Origin: Cyanobium sp. CH-040
Lineage (GTDB): Bacteria; Cyanobacteriota; Cyanobacteriia; PCC-6307; Cyanobiaceae
NCBI RefSeq assembly: GCF_024346135.1
Contig: NZ_JAGQCJ010000006.1
Coordinates: forward strand, 62,001-126,000
DNA: 64,000 nt
Direction of reading: 5' to 3'
Made by a program: the position numbers and the translations under genes. Below are positions 17,346 through 26,368 of this stretch, piece after piece; positions within the stretch are counted from its first letter, which is position 1; every line of letters starts with the position of its first letter. Under the pieces are notes generated by a model. The model was given only the letters and a program-made list of their open reading frames with translations, was not told where the DNA came from and searched no databases.

Positions 17346-18320
17346 ATGAAGCAGTCAGCACAGGCCCCTGCAGGGGGCGCGGTCTTCCTCCTGGCTTGGG
17401 CGGCACTATGCGCATTCACCGGCGGGCCAGCAGGAGCACAGCAGAAACCTCCCCTGCTGCGCGACACCGCCTGGCGGCTGGTGGAGATCCGCTCGATGGA
17501 TGTCAGCCAAGAACCCCGCCGGCCGGCGGATCCTTCCCGCTACACCCTGCGGCTGCAGGGCGAGGGCCGCGCCGCGCTGCAACTCGACTGCAACCGGGCC
17601 ATGGGCTCCTGGACCGCCCGGCCGAGCAGCGACCCCACAAACGGCGGTTTCCGGTTCGGTCCGCTGGCCACCACCAGCGCCCTGTGCCCGCCGCCCACCC
17701 TCGGCGAGACGCTCAGCGCGCAGCTGCCGGCCGTACGGGGTTACATGCTGCGGGGCGGGCTGCTCAGCCTGAGCCTCCTGGCCGACGGCGGCGTGTTGCT
17801 GTTCGAGCCCTTACCCAGCGCCGAGGTGCGCTACAGCAACGACCCCGATCCCGAGCTGGAAGCAGCCATTCTGCGCAACGTGGCTGATTACACCCGCCAG
17901 GTGGTGGGTGACGCACCGGAGCGCTGGGCACGGTATGTGCATGCCGCCAGCGACCTCGATGGCGACGGCCGCGACGAGCTGCTCGTGTATCTGATGGGTT
18001 CGCCGTTCTGCGGCACCTGTGGCTGCATCCTGCAGGTGTACCGCCTCACTCCGAGTGGCTACGTGCTGGTGAACGATTGTCCGATCAGCCGCCTGCCGGT
18101 GGTGGCCGCCGACACCCAAACCAATGGCTGGCGTGACCTCTGGCGGCTGGAGTCCGGCGGCGGGGCCCCGGCCACCTATGTGCGCCACGTGTTCAACGGT
18201 CAACGCTATGAAGAACGAGAACGGATCCCGGCCGAACAGGGCATCCCGAAGGGCCTGGCGCTGCTCTCCGGCAATCCCACCTATACCGAGGGGATCGTGC
18301 TGAAGCCGGCTGAGCTCTGA
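17346..18320 (+). CDS. META/HslJ-domain secreted protein
   Basis: 324 residues from ATG 17346, preceded by GAGG at suitable distance; a GTG at 17337 is an alternative. A signal peptide ends near AGAQ. The META domain (about 40-155) has the family pattern DTAWRLVEIRSM, LDCNRAMGSW, FGPLATTSALCPPP and GYMLRGGLLSLSL, as in HslJ, a heat-shock-linked outer-membrane-associated protein. The C-terminal half has a Cys-rich SPFCGTCGC segment and SDLDGDGRDELLVYL, which looks like a calcium-type Asp loop. Followed 11 bp later by a small membrane protein gene. Confidence 0.75.
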   Translation: MKQSAQAPAGGAVFLLAWAALCAFTGGPAGAQQKPPLLRDTAWRLVEIRSMDVSQEPRRPADPSRYTLRLQGEGRAALQLDCNRAMGSWTARPSSDPTNGGFRFGPLATTSALCPPPTLGETLSAQLPAVRGYMLRGGLLSLSLLADGGVLLFEPLPSAEVRYSNDPDPELEAAILRNVADYTRQVVGDAPERWARYVHAASDLDGDGRDELLVYLMGSPFCGTCGCILQVYRLTPSGYVLVNDCPISRLPVVAADTQTNGWRDLWRLESGGGAPATYVRHVFNGQRYEERERIPAEQGIPKGLALLSGNPTYTEGIVLKPAEL

Positions 18321-18331
18321 GGAGCCCCGGC

Positions 18332-18706
18332 GTGCATCCAGGCCGGATCAACCGGAGGCTGTGCGGCTTGGCTGCCCTGCTCACCCTCACGCTCGCCCTC
18401 ACCAGCGTTCCCCGCTGGCGGGCGAGCGACGCGCCGTTCCTGCTCTTTGCCCTGTCGCCCTACCTGGCTCTTGGGGCTCTGAGCACCAGGCTGCGGTGTG
18501 CCCAGGGACGGGCCTGGGTCCTGCTCGGCTTCACCGCTGCGCTGTCCCTCGCCGGAGTGGGGTGCTTCGCGTTGGACAGCTGGACGTTCCACACCATGGA
18601 GGACTACCGGATGGTGCAGCGCTTCACCGTGATCGTGGTGCCGATGCTGCAGTTGCTTTTGACGGCACCCGTTGCTCTGATTGTTCTGCTCAGGGCGCGG
18701 CTGTGA
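18332..18706 (+). CDS. Small hypothetical membrane protein
   Basis: 124 residues from a GTG at 18332. About four hydrophobic helices with short loops (PRWRASD, RLRCAQGR, HTMEDYRMVQR). It lies 11 bp after the META-domain gene and is likely co-transcribed. No family recognised. Confidence 0.62.
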   Translation: MHPGRINRRLCGLAALLTLTLALTSVPRWRASDAPFLLFALSPYLALGALSTRLRCAQGRAWVLLGFTAALSLAGVGCFALDSWTFHTMEDYRMVQRFTVIVVPMLQLLLTAPVALIVLLRARL

Positions 18707-18736
18707 TCCCGGCCTTGCAAGCGCCTCCACCCGTCA

Positions 18737-19096
18737 TCATTCAGCCACGCGCACCGGGGCGGCGCAGAGCGTGGAGGCGGCGATCGGCCCAGCCGGCAGA
18801 TAGCCCCAGTTCGGATCGTTGCCGAAGTTGTAAATCTCCCGGCCGTCACGCTCAATGCGGAACAGGGTCCAGGTCTGCCGCTCGCAACTGAGGCCGATCA
18901 CCGCCTTGCCATCGGCCAAGGGCAGTTCCACATGCCGGATGCCGTCGTAGATCCACAGCAGCCTGCCGGCGCCACTCTCGAGCAAGGAGCGAATCGGACT
19001 GCCCTGAGCCTGGTTCTGAGCAAAGGCCGGGGCGGCTGTGCCAGCCGCCAGGGCTGTGGCAAGCAGCATCGCCATCCTAATGGATTGAAAGCGCAT
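18737..19096 (-). CDS. Hypothetical secreted protein
   Basis: The ATG at 19096 (MRFQSIRMAMLLATALAAG) starts a 119-residue protein with a clear signal peptide cleaved near AFAQ. The mature part has two Cys (LSCER, TLCAAP) that may form a disulfide, and aromatic-rich segments (LLWIYDGIRHVEL, NFGNDPNWGYLPAGP). No family recognised. The frame continues upstream but the extension looks non-coding. Confidence 0.6.
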   Translation of the reverse strand: MRFQSIRMAMLLATALAAGTAAPAFAQNQAQGSPIRSLLESGAGRLLWIYDGIRHVELPLADGKAVIGLSCERQTWTLFRIERDGREIYNFGNDPNWGYLPAGPIAASTLCAAPVRVAE

Positions 19097-19249
19097 TGAC
19101 TTCAACCAGAAAAGCTGCACTCGACCATAGGACAAGGACTGGACTGTGGAGCTGTCCGAATAAGTGGCCAGGAGCACATTGCCCAATCACTGAATGGCAA
19201 AGCAGTCAGTCGTCAATCACTTGGTGCGCTATCTGTTGCTTTTCTCAAG

Positions 19250-19828
19250 TCACGCTCTGATCGCTTCGACCGGCTTGCAGGCCTGCAGTTTCCAGATGAG
19301 ATGGCTGCCATCCCAGGCTTGATGGAGGAGGTCGAATGACCCCACAAAGCCATAGCGGCGCCCCAGCTCTGGCCCCCAGGGATCGACAGGGGTGCCGTCA
19401 TGAGATATCCGTCTGGCGAAGTAGCTCACGGTGGTATCGGTGATGATGTTCAGATGGGTGGGATCCTGAAATGCTTCCGGATGGGGAAAGGCCGGGGTGC
19501 GGGCCAGGAAGATTCCACCAGGCTTGAGAATCCGCCAGATCTCATTCATCGCTTCGACGAACGGATTGATCAGCCGGTCATCCTTCCAGATGCAACGAGG
19601 CAGATGTTCGAGAAAATCGAAGGCCGTCACGGCATCAGCGCAGCTGTCTGCGAGTGGCAGGGGCTCGAAGCCGATCCAGCACTGCAGCACGACGTCGCCG
19701 AAGCTCTGGCTGTCGATGCCGATCACGTCGTCGGCGGAGAAGGGGTTGGCGGGATCAGGGCCACTACCGAGGTCAACGGAAAGTGTTCGTCTGTCCATTT
19801 CGCGATCCATGAAGTGCGTGGTGAGCAC
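19250..19828 (-). CDS. Class I SAM-dependent methyltransferase
   Basis: 192 residues. The SAM-binding region reads LSVDLGSGPDPANPF followed by VIGIDSQ, then AVTAFDFLEHLP and the WRILKPGGIFLARTP strand, the usual methyltransferase order. The motif-I glycine loop is atypical but readable. It ends the minus-strand block that also holds two sugar-modifying proteins, so a role in glycan or surface-polymer methylation is plausible. The start is 5 bp beyond the stop of the upstream gene, indicating one transcript. Confidence 0.78.
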   Translation of the reverse strand: MLTTHFMDREMDRRTLSVDLGSGPDPANPFSADDVIGIDSQSFGDVVLQCWIGFEPLPLADSCADAVTAFDFLEHLPRCIWKDDRLINPFVEAMNEIWRILKPGGIFLARTPAFPHPEAFQDPTHLNIITDTTVSYFARRISHDGTPVDPWGPELGRRYGFVGSFDLLHQAWDGSHLIWKLQACKPVEAIRA

Positions 19829-19833
19829 ACAGC

Positions 19834-20769
19834 TCAGGCGGCAACGGCCCCCTCCAGCCTCCGCCAGAGGGGTTCGTCCACTGGGAAACCCATCGCCTGC
19901 ATCAGCCGCATCCGCACCAGCAGCTCCTCCTCCTTGCTCAGCAATCCGTTGGAGAAGCGCGTATCGAGGGACCCGACGCCGCGCACGTGGCTCATCGGCG
20001 TCAGGTCCACCGCGCCGAAGCGCCAGATCCCCAGGTCGGCAGCCGCCAGCGGCAGGGCGAAGCGATCGAGGCCATAACCGCTGCGGATGCCAACGGCGAA
20101 GGGCATGGCGCGATCGAGCAGATCACGCCGAAGGAAAGGGGCCATGATCTCCACGATGGGCACACGGTGCAGGTGCAGGCCGGGCCGCTGGCGCAGCCAG
20201 CCGTACTCGGCGGAGAGGCTGCTGGAGTAGCTCACTGCGGGCTGGGCAGCAGGCAGTCCGTGAATGCGGGCGACCGCCAGGAGCCTGGCGATGGCGCTGG
20301 TGCTGAGCAACACGTCGTCATCGACGAAACCGATGTAGTGGCCGTGAGGTGGGAGGGCCAGACGCCGCCAGGCTTCCTCCATCAGTTGCCCCTTGCACTC
20401 GGTGGCCACGCTCAGCACCTCCCAGCCGTGGGGGTTGGTGCCGAGCTCCAGTCCCTCGCCGCTCCAGTCGAACAGCACCATGCGGCAGGGCAGATGGTGA
20501 TCCACCACCAGGCAATGGCGGCCTCGGCGGCAGGCCACCACCACCACATCGTCCGGCCATGGGCCTGGATTGGCCACGGGCACGCCGACATGGAGTGGAT
20601 CATCGCGGTCGAGCTCGGCCACCGCCGCCGCCATCTCGGGGATGAACTGGTCGCTGTGGCTGCCGAGTACCCAGCGGGCCCACTGCTGCCGCTCAGCCTC
20701 CGGCCGGCCGGCCAGCAACGGCGCTTCAGCCCCCAGGTGGGTGGAGACCTCAGGCGGCATCGACGGCAT
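19834..20769 (-). CDS. DDD-motif glycosyltransferase-like protein
   Basis: 311 residues. The central GHYIGFVDDDVLLSTSAIARLL is a DxD-type acidic motif like that in DUF707 and other GT-A glycosyltransferases, followed by GLPAAQPAVS and a Ser-rich loop. The N-terminal part contains VVVACRRGRHCLVVDHH. No membrane segment. Its start overlaps the end of the large sulfotransferase-GT41 gene by about 20 bp, so the two are translationally linked. Likely transfers a sugar in the same pathway as that protein; the donor and acceptor are unknown. Confidence 0.62.
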   Translation of the reverse strand: MPSMPPEVSTHLGAEAPLLAGRPEAERQQWARWVLGSHSDQFIPEMAAAVAELDRDDPLHVGVPVANPGPWPDDVVVVACRRGRHCLVVDHHLPCRMVLFDWSGEGLELGTNPHGWEVLSVATECKGQLMEEAWRRLALPPHGHYIGFVDDDVLLSTSAIARLLAVARIHGLPAAQPAVSYSSSLSAEYGWLRQRPGLHLHRVPIVEIMAPFLRRDLLDRAMPFAVGIRSGYGLDRFALPLAAADLGIWRFGAVDLTPMSHVRGVGSLDTRFSNGLLSKEEELLVRMRLMQAMGFPVDEPLWRRLEGAVAA

Positions 20770-23700
20770 GGGGCAGGGCCGGCTCAGGGGTGGCGGGCTC
20801 CGGGGCGGAGGCCACGGCGGCAGGCAGGGCGTCGCCGGGGGCGGCGTGCGCGGCGGTGGGGCGGGGGCCGGGGGCCGGGGCCTGGCCGCGGGCGGGCGGC
20901 CTGCGGCACACGTCCTCCACCGCGATCTGGAAGGCCTCCGCCACGCGGCGGTCCTTGAACAGGCGGCCCTTGCGTTCGCGCACCAGGCCCTTCACGTGCT
21001 CGTGGAAACCGGGGTCCTGCAACAGCCGCACGCTGGTGGCCACGTAGGCGTCGCGGTCGGCCGCGATCAGCTCGGGGATCTCCATCTCCTGCAGCATCGC
21101 CACGGTGTGGCGGCCCCGCATGAAGGCGGTGGGGCAGGTGAGCACGGGGCAGTCGCGGCTGAACGACTGGAAGGAGCTGTTGCCGCCGTTCCAGTCGATC
21201 GTGTCGAGGGTGTGGTGGGCGATGTCGAACAGGCCCATGAAGTCGCCGTAGTCGAGGCGGGGCAGGATGCGCAGGTGGTCGTCCATGGCCAGCCCGCGCT
21301 GCGCGAAGTGGGGCCGCAGACGGTCGGCAAGGCGCCGGGCCATGGCCGGATGGCCCATCGGACCCACCAGCAGGATCAGCGCCTCGCGGTGCCGGGCGGC
21401 GATCTCGGCGTAGGTCCAGTCGTTGCGGGGCACGTACTTGAAGGTGCTCTGCAGCGACACCAGCAGCGGCCGCTCACGGGGCAGCTCGAACGTGTCGAAC
21501 AGCAGCTGGCCGTCGTGGACGGCGGCGGGAACCTCGTAGTTGAGGCCGGTGCCGGGCAGGCGGATCAGTTCCTCGCTGTAGTGCTCCTCGTTGCCGGGCG
21601 GCTCCATACCCGCCGCGCCGAAGAAGTAGTGCATCGTGCGCGAGCCGCTGGTGATCGGATGGCCCCAGCCCTGGGCCTGCACCGGCGCCAGCTGCAGCAC
21701 CGAGGTGACCTTGCTGGCCGGGTGCATGCCGATGTCGGTGAAGATGAGCAGATCGAGGCGGTCGTCGCGGATCTGCTGCAGCATCGCCCCGGGATCGTCG
21801 CTGCGCAGGGGCAGGTGGCGGTAGGTGCCGAGGGCGGCGAAGCGGCGGGTGCCGGAGTCCTCGCTGTCGGCGAGGTTGTAGGAGAAGATCTGGAAGGCGG
21901 GATTGTCGGCGATCCCCTCCAGCCAGCCCAGCGCCCAGATGGCGCCGTTGTGGTTGATCAGATGGGGCGAGATCACGCCCACGCGCAACGGTGAGGGATC
22001 GTCTGGGTCGCGCTGTGGCAGGGGCTCCATGAAGCGGCCGAGGCGGGGGCGCAGGATGCGGTCGAGCACGCCGGCGTAGAGCTCCTGCAGGGGCCGGTCG
22101 TCCTCCATCTGGTAGGCCAGGTAGAAGTTGGTGAGCGCCCAGGTGTGGGCGTAGAGGACGGGCCAGGACGGGTCTTCGCCGGTGATCCCCTCGAGGGCGG
22201 CGTGGAGGGCTCGGACGTCGGCGGCCCAGCGCGCCCGGGTCTCGGCCACCTGCGCGTCGGAGCGGTAGAGGATCGGCAGCACGTGCAGACGAGTGATCAG
22301 ACGCACCCTCTCGTCGGCCTCCGCATCGGCCGCGGCCAGGGCCTCCTCGATGCGGTCGAGCTCGCAGAGACAGCCGAGCACCCCCTGGATGCCCACCACC
22401 CTCAGGTTCACGTCCAGATCGAGGGCGAGGAAGCGACGGAACTCCTCCAGCGCCTCCTCGTGGCGCCGGGCCCGCACCAACTCCTGGGCCAGGTTCTGGC
22501 GGGAGGGGCGGAAGGCGGCGTCGATGCTGAGGGCCTGGCGGTAGGCGGCGATCGCCTCCTCCCGCTGGCCGAGGGCGGCGAGGGCCAGGCCGAGGTTGTT
22601 CCAGCCGTCGGGGTAGGCGGGGGCGAACTGGATACAGAGGCGGAAGGCCTCCACCGCCTCGGCCTCGCGCTGCTGGCTGCGCAGCAGGTTGCCCAGCTGG
22701 AAGGCCGCCTGATGCCAGGAGGGCTGATCGCGCAGCAGCAGCCGCAGGGTGCGTTCGGCTTCCTCCGGCTGGCCGGCTTCCATCTGGCCAAGGGCGAGGT
22801 TGTGGCGGCACTCGGGGAAGCCCGGGAACAGCGCCAGCGCCTCGCCGTAGAGGCGCAGGCCTTCGACGTTGTCGCCGCGGCTGCGGCAGGCGTTGCCGGC
22901 GTTGAAGAGCAGATAAGGGGTGAGGAAGCCAGCGGCCTGGGCGGTCTCGAAGCGGCCGATGGCCTCGTCGTGGCGGCCCAGCATGTGGGCGGCCACACCG
23001 GCCAGATAGTGGAGCTCGCCGGCGTGGGGGTGGTGGCCGGCAAGGGCATCGGCCTGGCCGATCACCTCCTTGAAGCGCCGCTGGCCGAGGGCCTCGTAGA
23101 GGTGGCCGAGGCCCGCCCCGGGGCTGTTGTGGGGCGGCCAGCCGCCCGGCTCGGGGGGCGTGGCGGCGGGGATGGCGGGCAGCGGCGGCCGAGCCAGCTC
23201 GGCGCGGGCCTCGGCCAGCTGCTGCTGAGCGGCGGCCAGCTCAGCCTGGAGACCGGCGATCTGGCGGTTGCGGTCGCGCAGCTGCTGCAGCGGATCCACG
23301 AGGGCGTCATCGTCGGCAGCGGCCAGCGGTTTCACCCTGTTGGCACCGCGACGCGGCAGGTCGTAGCCGAAGGCGGCCAGGTCGTCGCCGTAGCGGCGCT
23401 CCACGATCGCCAGGCCCTCGGCGGAGAAGGCCTCCTGCCAGCGGCGGCCGAGACGCTGGCGGTAGAGCCGCTCATGGCGGGCCAGTTCCTCGCGGATGGC
23501 GGCGAGGCGCCGGGGCGGCAGGCGGTTCTGCAGCAGATCGGGCAGGCGGGCGGCGAGCTCGTCGCGATCGAGCCGCGGCTGCCAGGCGATGGCCTGCGGC
23601 TCCAGCAGCGTCACCTGGGGAGCCAGGTGGCCGTCACCGCGCAGCTGCTCCCAGTGGGCGTCGAGGAAGGCGAGGAAGGCGGGGAAGCGGCAGGGCTGCT

Positions 23701-24127
23701 CGGCTGGTTCGCCGGCGGCCTGCTGGATCGAGGCGTTGAGCGGCGCGTAGGCCGGCTCGGCCAGGTGCAGCTTGTCGTGCCAGAAGGAGAGCAGCCGCTC
23801 GGCCGGGTGGCGGGTCACCGCCAGGCGCAGCCAGTCGTCACCGTGCAGGGCCTGCTGGGCGGTGCCGGCATCGAGGGCGGCGAGACTGGGCAGCCCGTGC
23901 AGGGCAGGGTGGTGCACCGCCAGGGCCGGGCGTGTTTCGCCGAAGGCGGCCTGCTCGGGGGGCGTGCGGCCGTCGGCGATCACGGCAAGCCGCTTCAGCA
24001 GCGTGGAAGCTGCCTTGGGTACGGGACACAGCAGCCAGCGGGCCCCTTGCACCACCAGCAGGGCCTGGCTGAGTGTGGCGGAGGGCAGCATGAGCCGAGC
24101 GGGGGCCAGAGGCCAGGGTAAGGACAC
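20750..24127 (-). CDS. Sulfotransferase-TPR-GT41 (OGT-like) fusion protein
   Basis: 1,125 residues in four parts. First, a sulfotransferase-like domain (about 25-265) with LLCPVPKAASTLLKRL, a PAPS 5'-phosphate loop, and AVTRHPAERLLSFWHDKL. Second, a coiled coil (about 285-315). Third, several TPR units (about 340-560, for example YLAGVAAHMLGRHDEAIGRF and DGWNNLGLALAALGQREEAI). Fourth, a GT41 region (about 700-1,080) with RVGVISPHLINHNGA, VLQLAPVQAQGWGHP, FKYVPRND and LDTIDWNGGNSSFQSFSRDCPVL, as in O-GlcNAc transferases and SPINDLY. GT41 enzymes put sugars on protein Ser/Thr or Asn. The C-terminal 45 residues are Pro/Ala-rich. Lies 17 bp after the kinase gene. Confidence 0.82.
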   Translation of the reverse strand: MSLPWPLAPARLMLPSATLSQALLVVQGARWLLCPVPKAASTLLKRLAVIADGRTPPEQAAFGETRPALAVHHPALHGLPSLAALDAGTAQQALHGDDWLRLAVTRHPAERLLSFWHDKLHLAEPAYAPLNASIQQAAGEPAEQPCRFPAFLAFLDAHWEQLRGDGHLAPQVTLLEPQAIAWQPRLDRDELAARLPDLLQNRLPPRRLAAIREELARHERLYRQRLGRRWQEAFSAEGLAIVERRYGDDLAAFGYDLPRRGANRVKPLAAADDDALVDPLQQLRDRNRQIAGLQAELAAAQQQLAEARAELARPPLPAIPAATPPEPGGWPPHNSPGAGLGHLYEALGQRRFKEVIGQADALAGHHPHAGELHYLAGVAAHMLGRHDEAIGRFETAQAAGFLTPYLLFNAGNACRSRGDNVEGLRLYGEALALFPGFPECRHNLALGQMEAGQPEEAERTLRLLLRDQPSWHQAAFQLGNLLRSQQREAEAVEAFRLCIQFAPAYPDGWNNLGLALAALGQREEAIAAYRQALSIDAAFRPSRQNLAQELVRARRHEEALEEFRRFLALDLDVNLRVVGIQGVLGCLCELDRIEEALAAADAEADERVRLITRLHVLPILYRSDAQVAETRARWAADVRALHAALEGITGEDPSWPVLYAHTWALTNFYLAYQMEDDRPLQELYAGVLDRILRPRLGRFMEPLPQRDPDDPSPLRVGVISPHLINHNGAIWALGWLEGIADNPAFQIFSYNLADSEDSGTRRFAALGTYRHLPLRSDDPGAMLQQIRDDRLDLLIFTDIGMHPASKVTSVLQLAPVQAQGWGHPITSGSRTMHYFFGAAGMEPPGNEEHYSEELIRLPGTGLNYEVPAAVHDGQLLFDTFELPRERPLLVSLQSTFKYVPRNDWTYAEIAARHREALILLVGPMGHPAMARRLADRLRPHFAQRGLAMDDHLRILPRLDYGDFMGLFDIAHHTLDTIDWNGGNSSFQSFSRDCPVLTCPTAFMRGRHTVAMLQEMEIPELIAADRDAYVATSVRLLQDPGFHEHVKGLVRERKGRLFKDRRVAEAFQIAVEDVCRRPPARGQAPAPGPRPTAAHAAPGDALPAAVASAPEPATPEPALPHAVDAA

Positions 24128-24144
24128 CGGGAGCCCGGGTCTCG

Positions 24145-25635
24145 TCAGATCCGCTCCGGGCCGGTGCCGGCGAGCGGCAGGCGCAGTTCCACGCAGGCGC
24201 CACCGAGGCCGGCGCTGCGCGCGACGCTGAGGCTGCCCTCGGCTTCGTCCACCACCCGGCGCACGATCATCAGGCCCAGTCCCTGGCCGCCCCAGCTCGA
24301 GGCCATCCGGTCCGCCCCCGTCGGCATGGCCCGCGGATCGAACCCCGCGCCGCTGTCCTCCACGCGCAGCAGCACCTCATGGTCAGCGCGCTCCACGCTG
24401 AGTCGGATCAGTCCGCTCTCGCCCGCCGCATGGCTGGCATTGAGGAGGAGGTTGCGCAGGGCGACCTCCAGCTGGTTCCGGCCGGCCTGCAACAGCAGCC
24501 CAGGGGGGACGGGGTCCACCACCAGCTGCTGGTCGAGGGGATCGAGGGTGGGGGTCAGCTGGCTCACCACCGCCTGGATCGCCGCTCCCATGTCGGCATG
24601 CCGGGTGTCGCGCAGCCCCGCCAGGGTGAGGTCCTGGATGGCGCTGGTGATGCACTGAATCCGATCGAGCTCCTGCAGGCCGGCGGACACATCGGCGATC
24701 AGCTCGTCCGTTGCAGGGGGCTGGGTGGCGGGGGCGGCCAGCCGGCCCCGCAGGCGATCGAGCAGCAGGTGCAGCCTCAGCAGCGGCTGGCCCACCTCGT
24801 GGAGCACGGCGCCGGCGGCGTCGGCCGCCAGCCGCGAGCGCCGGAGCAGCTTCTCCTGCTCCAGCACCATCCCGGACACGTGCAGCAGCAACCCCACCCC
24901 GCCGGCGGCCACCAGCAGCAGGGTGAGGCTGAGCACCAGGCGCAGCACCTGCAGGGGCTCCACCAGCTCGGGCACGCTGGCAATCCCCTCAGCCAGCTCG
25001 CGGCCCAGGAAGGTGACGACGCCCAGCAGGAGGATCAGCGCCAGCAGTGGACCGAGCAGCACGCCGCGGCGCTCAGCCCAGAGGGGCTGGCCGAGCGGCA
25101 GGAGCACCAGCAGCAGCGGCAGCAGCACCAGCGACCCGAGCGAATCCCCCACCCACCAGAACAGGCCGCGGGTGAGCCCGGCCGCCGGGAAACCGGCGGC
25201 CGCATGGAACACCAGCACGTAGGTCACCGCCGCCGGCCAGCACCCGGCCGGCCCGGCCCACAGGAGAAAGCGCAGCAGACGGGGTGTGCGGACCAGCGGG
25301 TCGCTGAGCAGCCGCTGTCGACGCAGGGCGAAGCGCACCAGCAGCGCCTGGGCGGCGGCTGCCAGCGCCACCGGAACCATGGCGGGGCTGGCAGCGCAGG
25401 TTCCGGCGGGATCGCAGGCGCTGGCCAGCAGGTTGCCCACCACCACGGCCGGCGCCAGCACCGGGCCGTGCAGCAGCACCGCGGCGTTGGCCAGGCCCGC
25501 CGGCAGCCACAGCGTCACGGCGACCCCCTCCCAGGCGAAGCTGAGCTCGGCCTGCTTCGACAGGGCGACATAGGCACCGGCGGCGGCCAGGTTGAGGGCC
25601 AGCGCTCTGCTGATCCCGCGGATGCACTCAGGCAC
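24145..25635 (-). CDS. MASE1-domain sensor histidine kinase
   Basis: 496 residues. The first ~215 form a multi-helix membrane region resembling MASE1 (LSFAWEGVAVTLWLPAGLANAAVLL, PAVVVGNLLAS). Next is a DHp helix with the phospho-acceptor in AVLHEVGQPLLRL, then the ATPase with the N box NQLEVALRNLLLNASHA, the G1 DSGAGFDP and the G2 GGQGLGLMIVRRVVDEAEG. It autophosphorylates and passes the phosphate to the response regulator encoded immediately before it; start and stop overlap by 8 bp. The stimulus is unknown. Confidence 0.86.
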   Translation of the reverse strand: MPECIRGISRALALNLAAAGAYVALSKQAELSFAWEGVAVTLWLPAGLANAAVLLHGPVLAPAVVVGNLLASACDPAGTCAASPAMVPVALAAAAQALLVRFALRRQRLLSDPLVRTPRLLRFLLWAGPAGCWPAAVTYVLVFHAAAGFPAAGLTRGLFWWVGDSLGSLVLLPLLLVLLPLGQPLWAERRGVLLGPLLALILLLGVVTFLGRELAEGIASVPELVEPLQVLRLVLSLTLLLVAAGGVGLLLHVSGMVLEQEKLLRRSRLAADAAGAVLHEVGQPLLRLHLLLDRLRGRLAAPATQPPATDELIADVSAGLQELDRIQCITSAIQDLTLAGLRDTRHADMGAAIQAVVSQLTPTLDPLDQQLVVDPVPPGLLLQAGRNQLEVALRNLLLNASHAAGESGLIRLSVERADHEVLLRVEDSGAGFDPRAMPTGADRMASSWGGQGLGLMIVRRVVDEAEGSLSVARSAGLGGACVELRLPLAGTGPERI

Positions 25636-26215
25636 AGCTGCGGCTCAGCTCCCGGGCCATCGCGATCAGCCGCGATCCCTTCAGGCCGAGCCGGCTGGTG
25701 ATCTGACGACGGTGGGTCTGGGCGGTGGAGAAGGTGATCCCCAGCCGCTCGGCGATCTCGGCGGTGTCGAGGCCCTCACCCAGAAGCAGAAGAATCTCCC
25801 GCTGGCGGGGGGAGAGACAGCTGAGGTCGGGCAGCTCGCGGTCGAACTCGCGGCTGAGCGACCAGATGCTCCGCCGCAGGGGTTCCAGCCCCTTGGCCTT
25901 GCTGAGCAGGGCGTGGACGTGCGGAACCAGCGGCGCCGGCAGCTGACTGTGGCCCTGACAGCCCGTGAGCACGAGGATGCGCGCGCTGGGTCGGGCCTGG
26001 AGCAGCTGTGGGCACAGATCCAGGCCGGACCCGTCCGGCAGGCGAATGTCCAGCAGCACCCAGTGAGGTGGCCGCTGCTCGAGGGCGCGGCGGGCTTCGG
26101 CGAGGGTCGCGGCCTGACGCACGGGGTGGCCCCCCGGCACGGGGAGACGCGCCACTTCCTCCACCAGGAAGTCGCGAAGGATCGGGTCGTCTTCCACCAC
26201 CAGAACGTCGATCAC
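25628..26215 (-). CDS. NarL/FixJ-type response regulator
   Basis: 195 residues from a GTG at 26215 (VIDVLVVEDDPILRDFL), the natural receiver start; a TTG upstream is less likely. The receiver has the acidic pair EDD, the phosphorylation Asp in VLLDIRLPDGSG and the conserved Lys in LLSKAKG. The C-terminal LuxR-type HTH reads LSPRQREILLLLGEGLDTAEIAERLGI followed by FSTAQTHRRQITSRLG. It regulates transcription after phosphorylation by the coupled MASE1 kinase. It is divergent from the giant adhesin gene; an inverted repeat at 26303-26322 between them is a candidate binding site. Confidence 0.88.
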   Translation of the reverse strand: MIDVLVVEDDPILRDFLVEEVARLPVPGGHPVRQAATLAEARRALEQRPPHWVLLDIRLPDGSGLDLCPQLLQARPSARILVLTGCQGHSQLPAPLVPHVHALLSKAKGLEPLRRSIWSLSREFDRELPDLSCLSPRQREILLLLGEGLDTAEIAERLGITFSTAQTHRRQITSRLGLKGSRLIAMARELSRSCA

Positions 26216-26302
26216 CCTCAACCCAAGGCACAAGGGCAACGCCGATCCTAGATGGGGAGTGCGTCAGCGACACCCAAAAGTTTACAACGGAGAGAGTGCA
26301 CC

Positions 26303-26322
26303 CCTACTCACTCGCGAGTAGG
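26303..26322. promoter_or_regulatory. Inverted repeat between regulator and adhesin genes
   Basis: The arms cctactc (26303-26309) and gagtagg (26316-26322) are exact inverted repeats around a 6-nt spacer, and the palindrome actcgcgagt spans 26310-26319. It sits about 50 bp before the adhesin start and about 90 bp before the regulator start. Such symmetry suits a dimeric NarL-type regulator, but could also be an RNA hairpin in the leader. Confidence 0.35.
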
Positions 26323-26368
26323 TTTCGGTGGCATCCCGTTTGCTTGCTCTGCAGGAGCGAGTCGCCGC

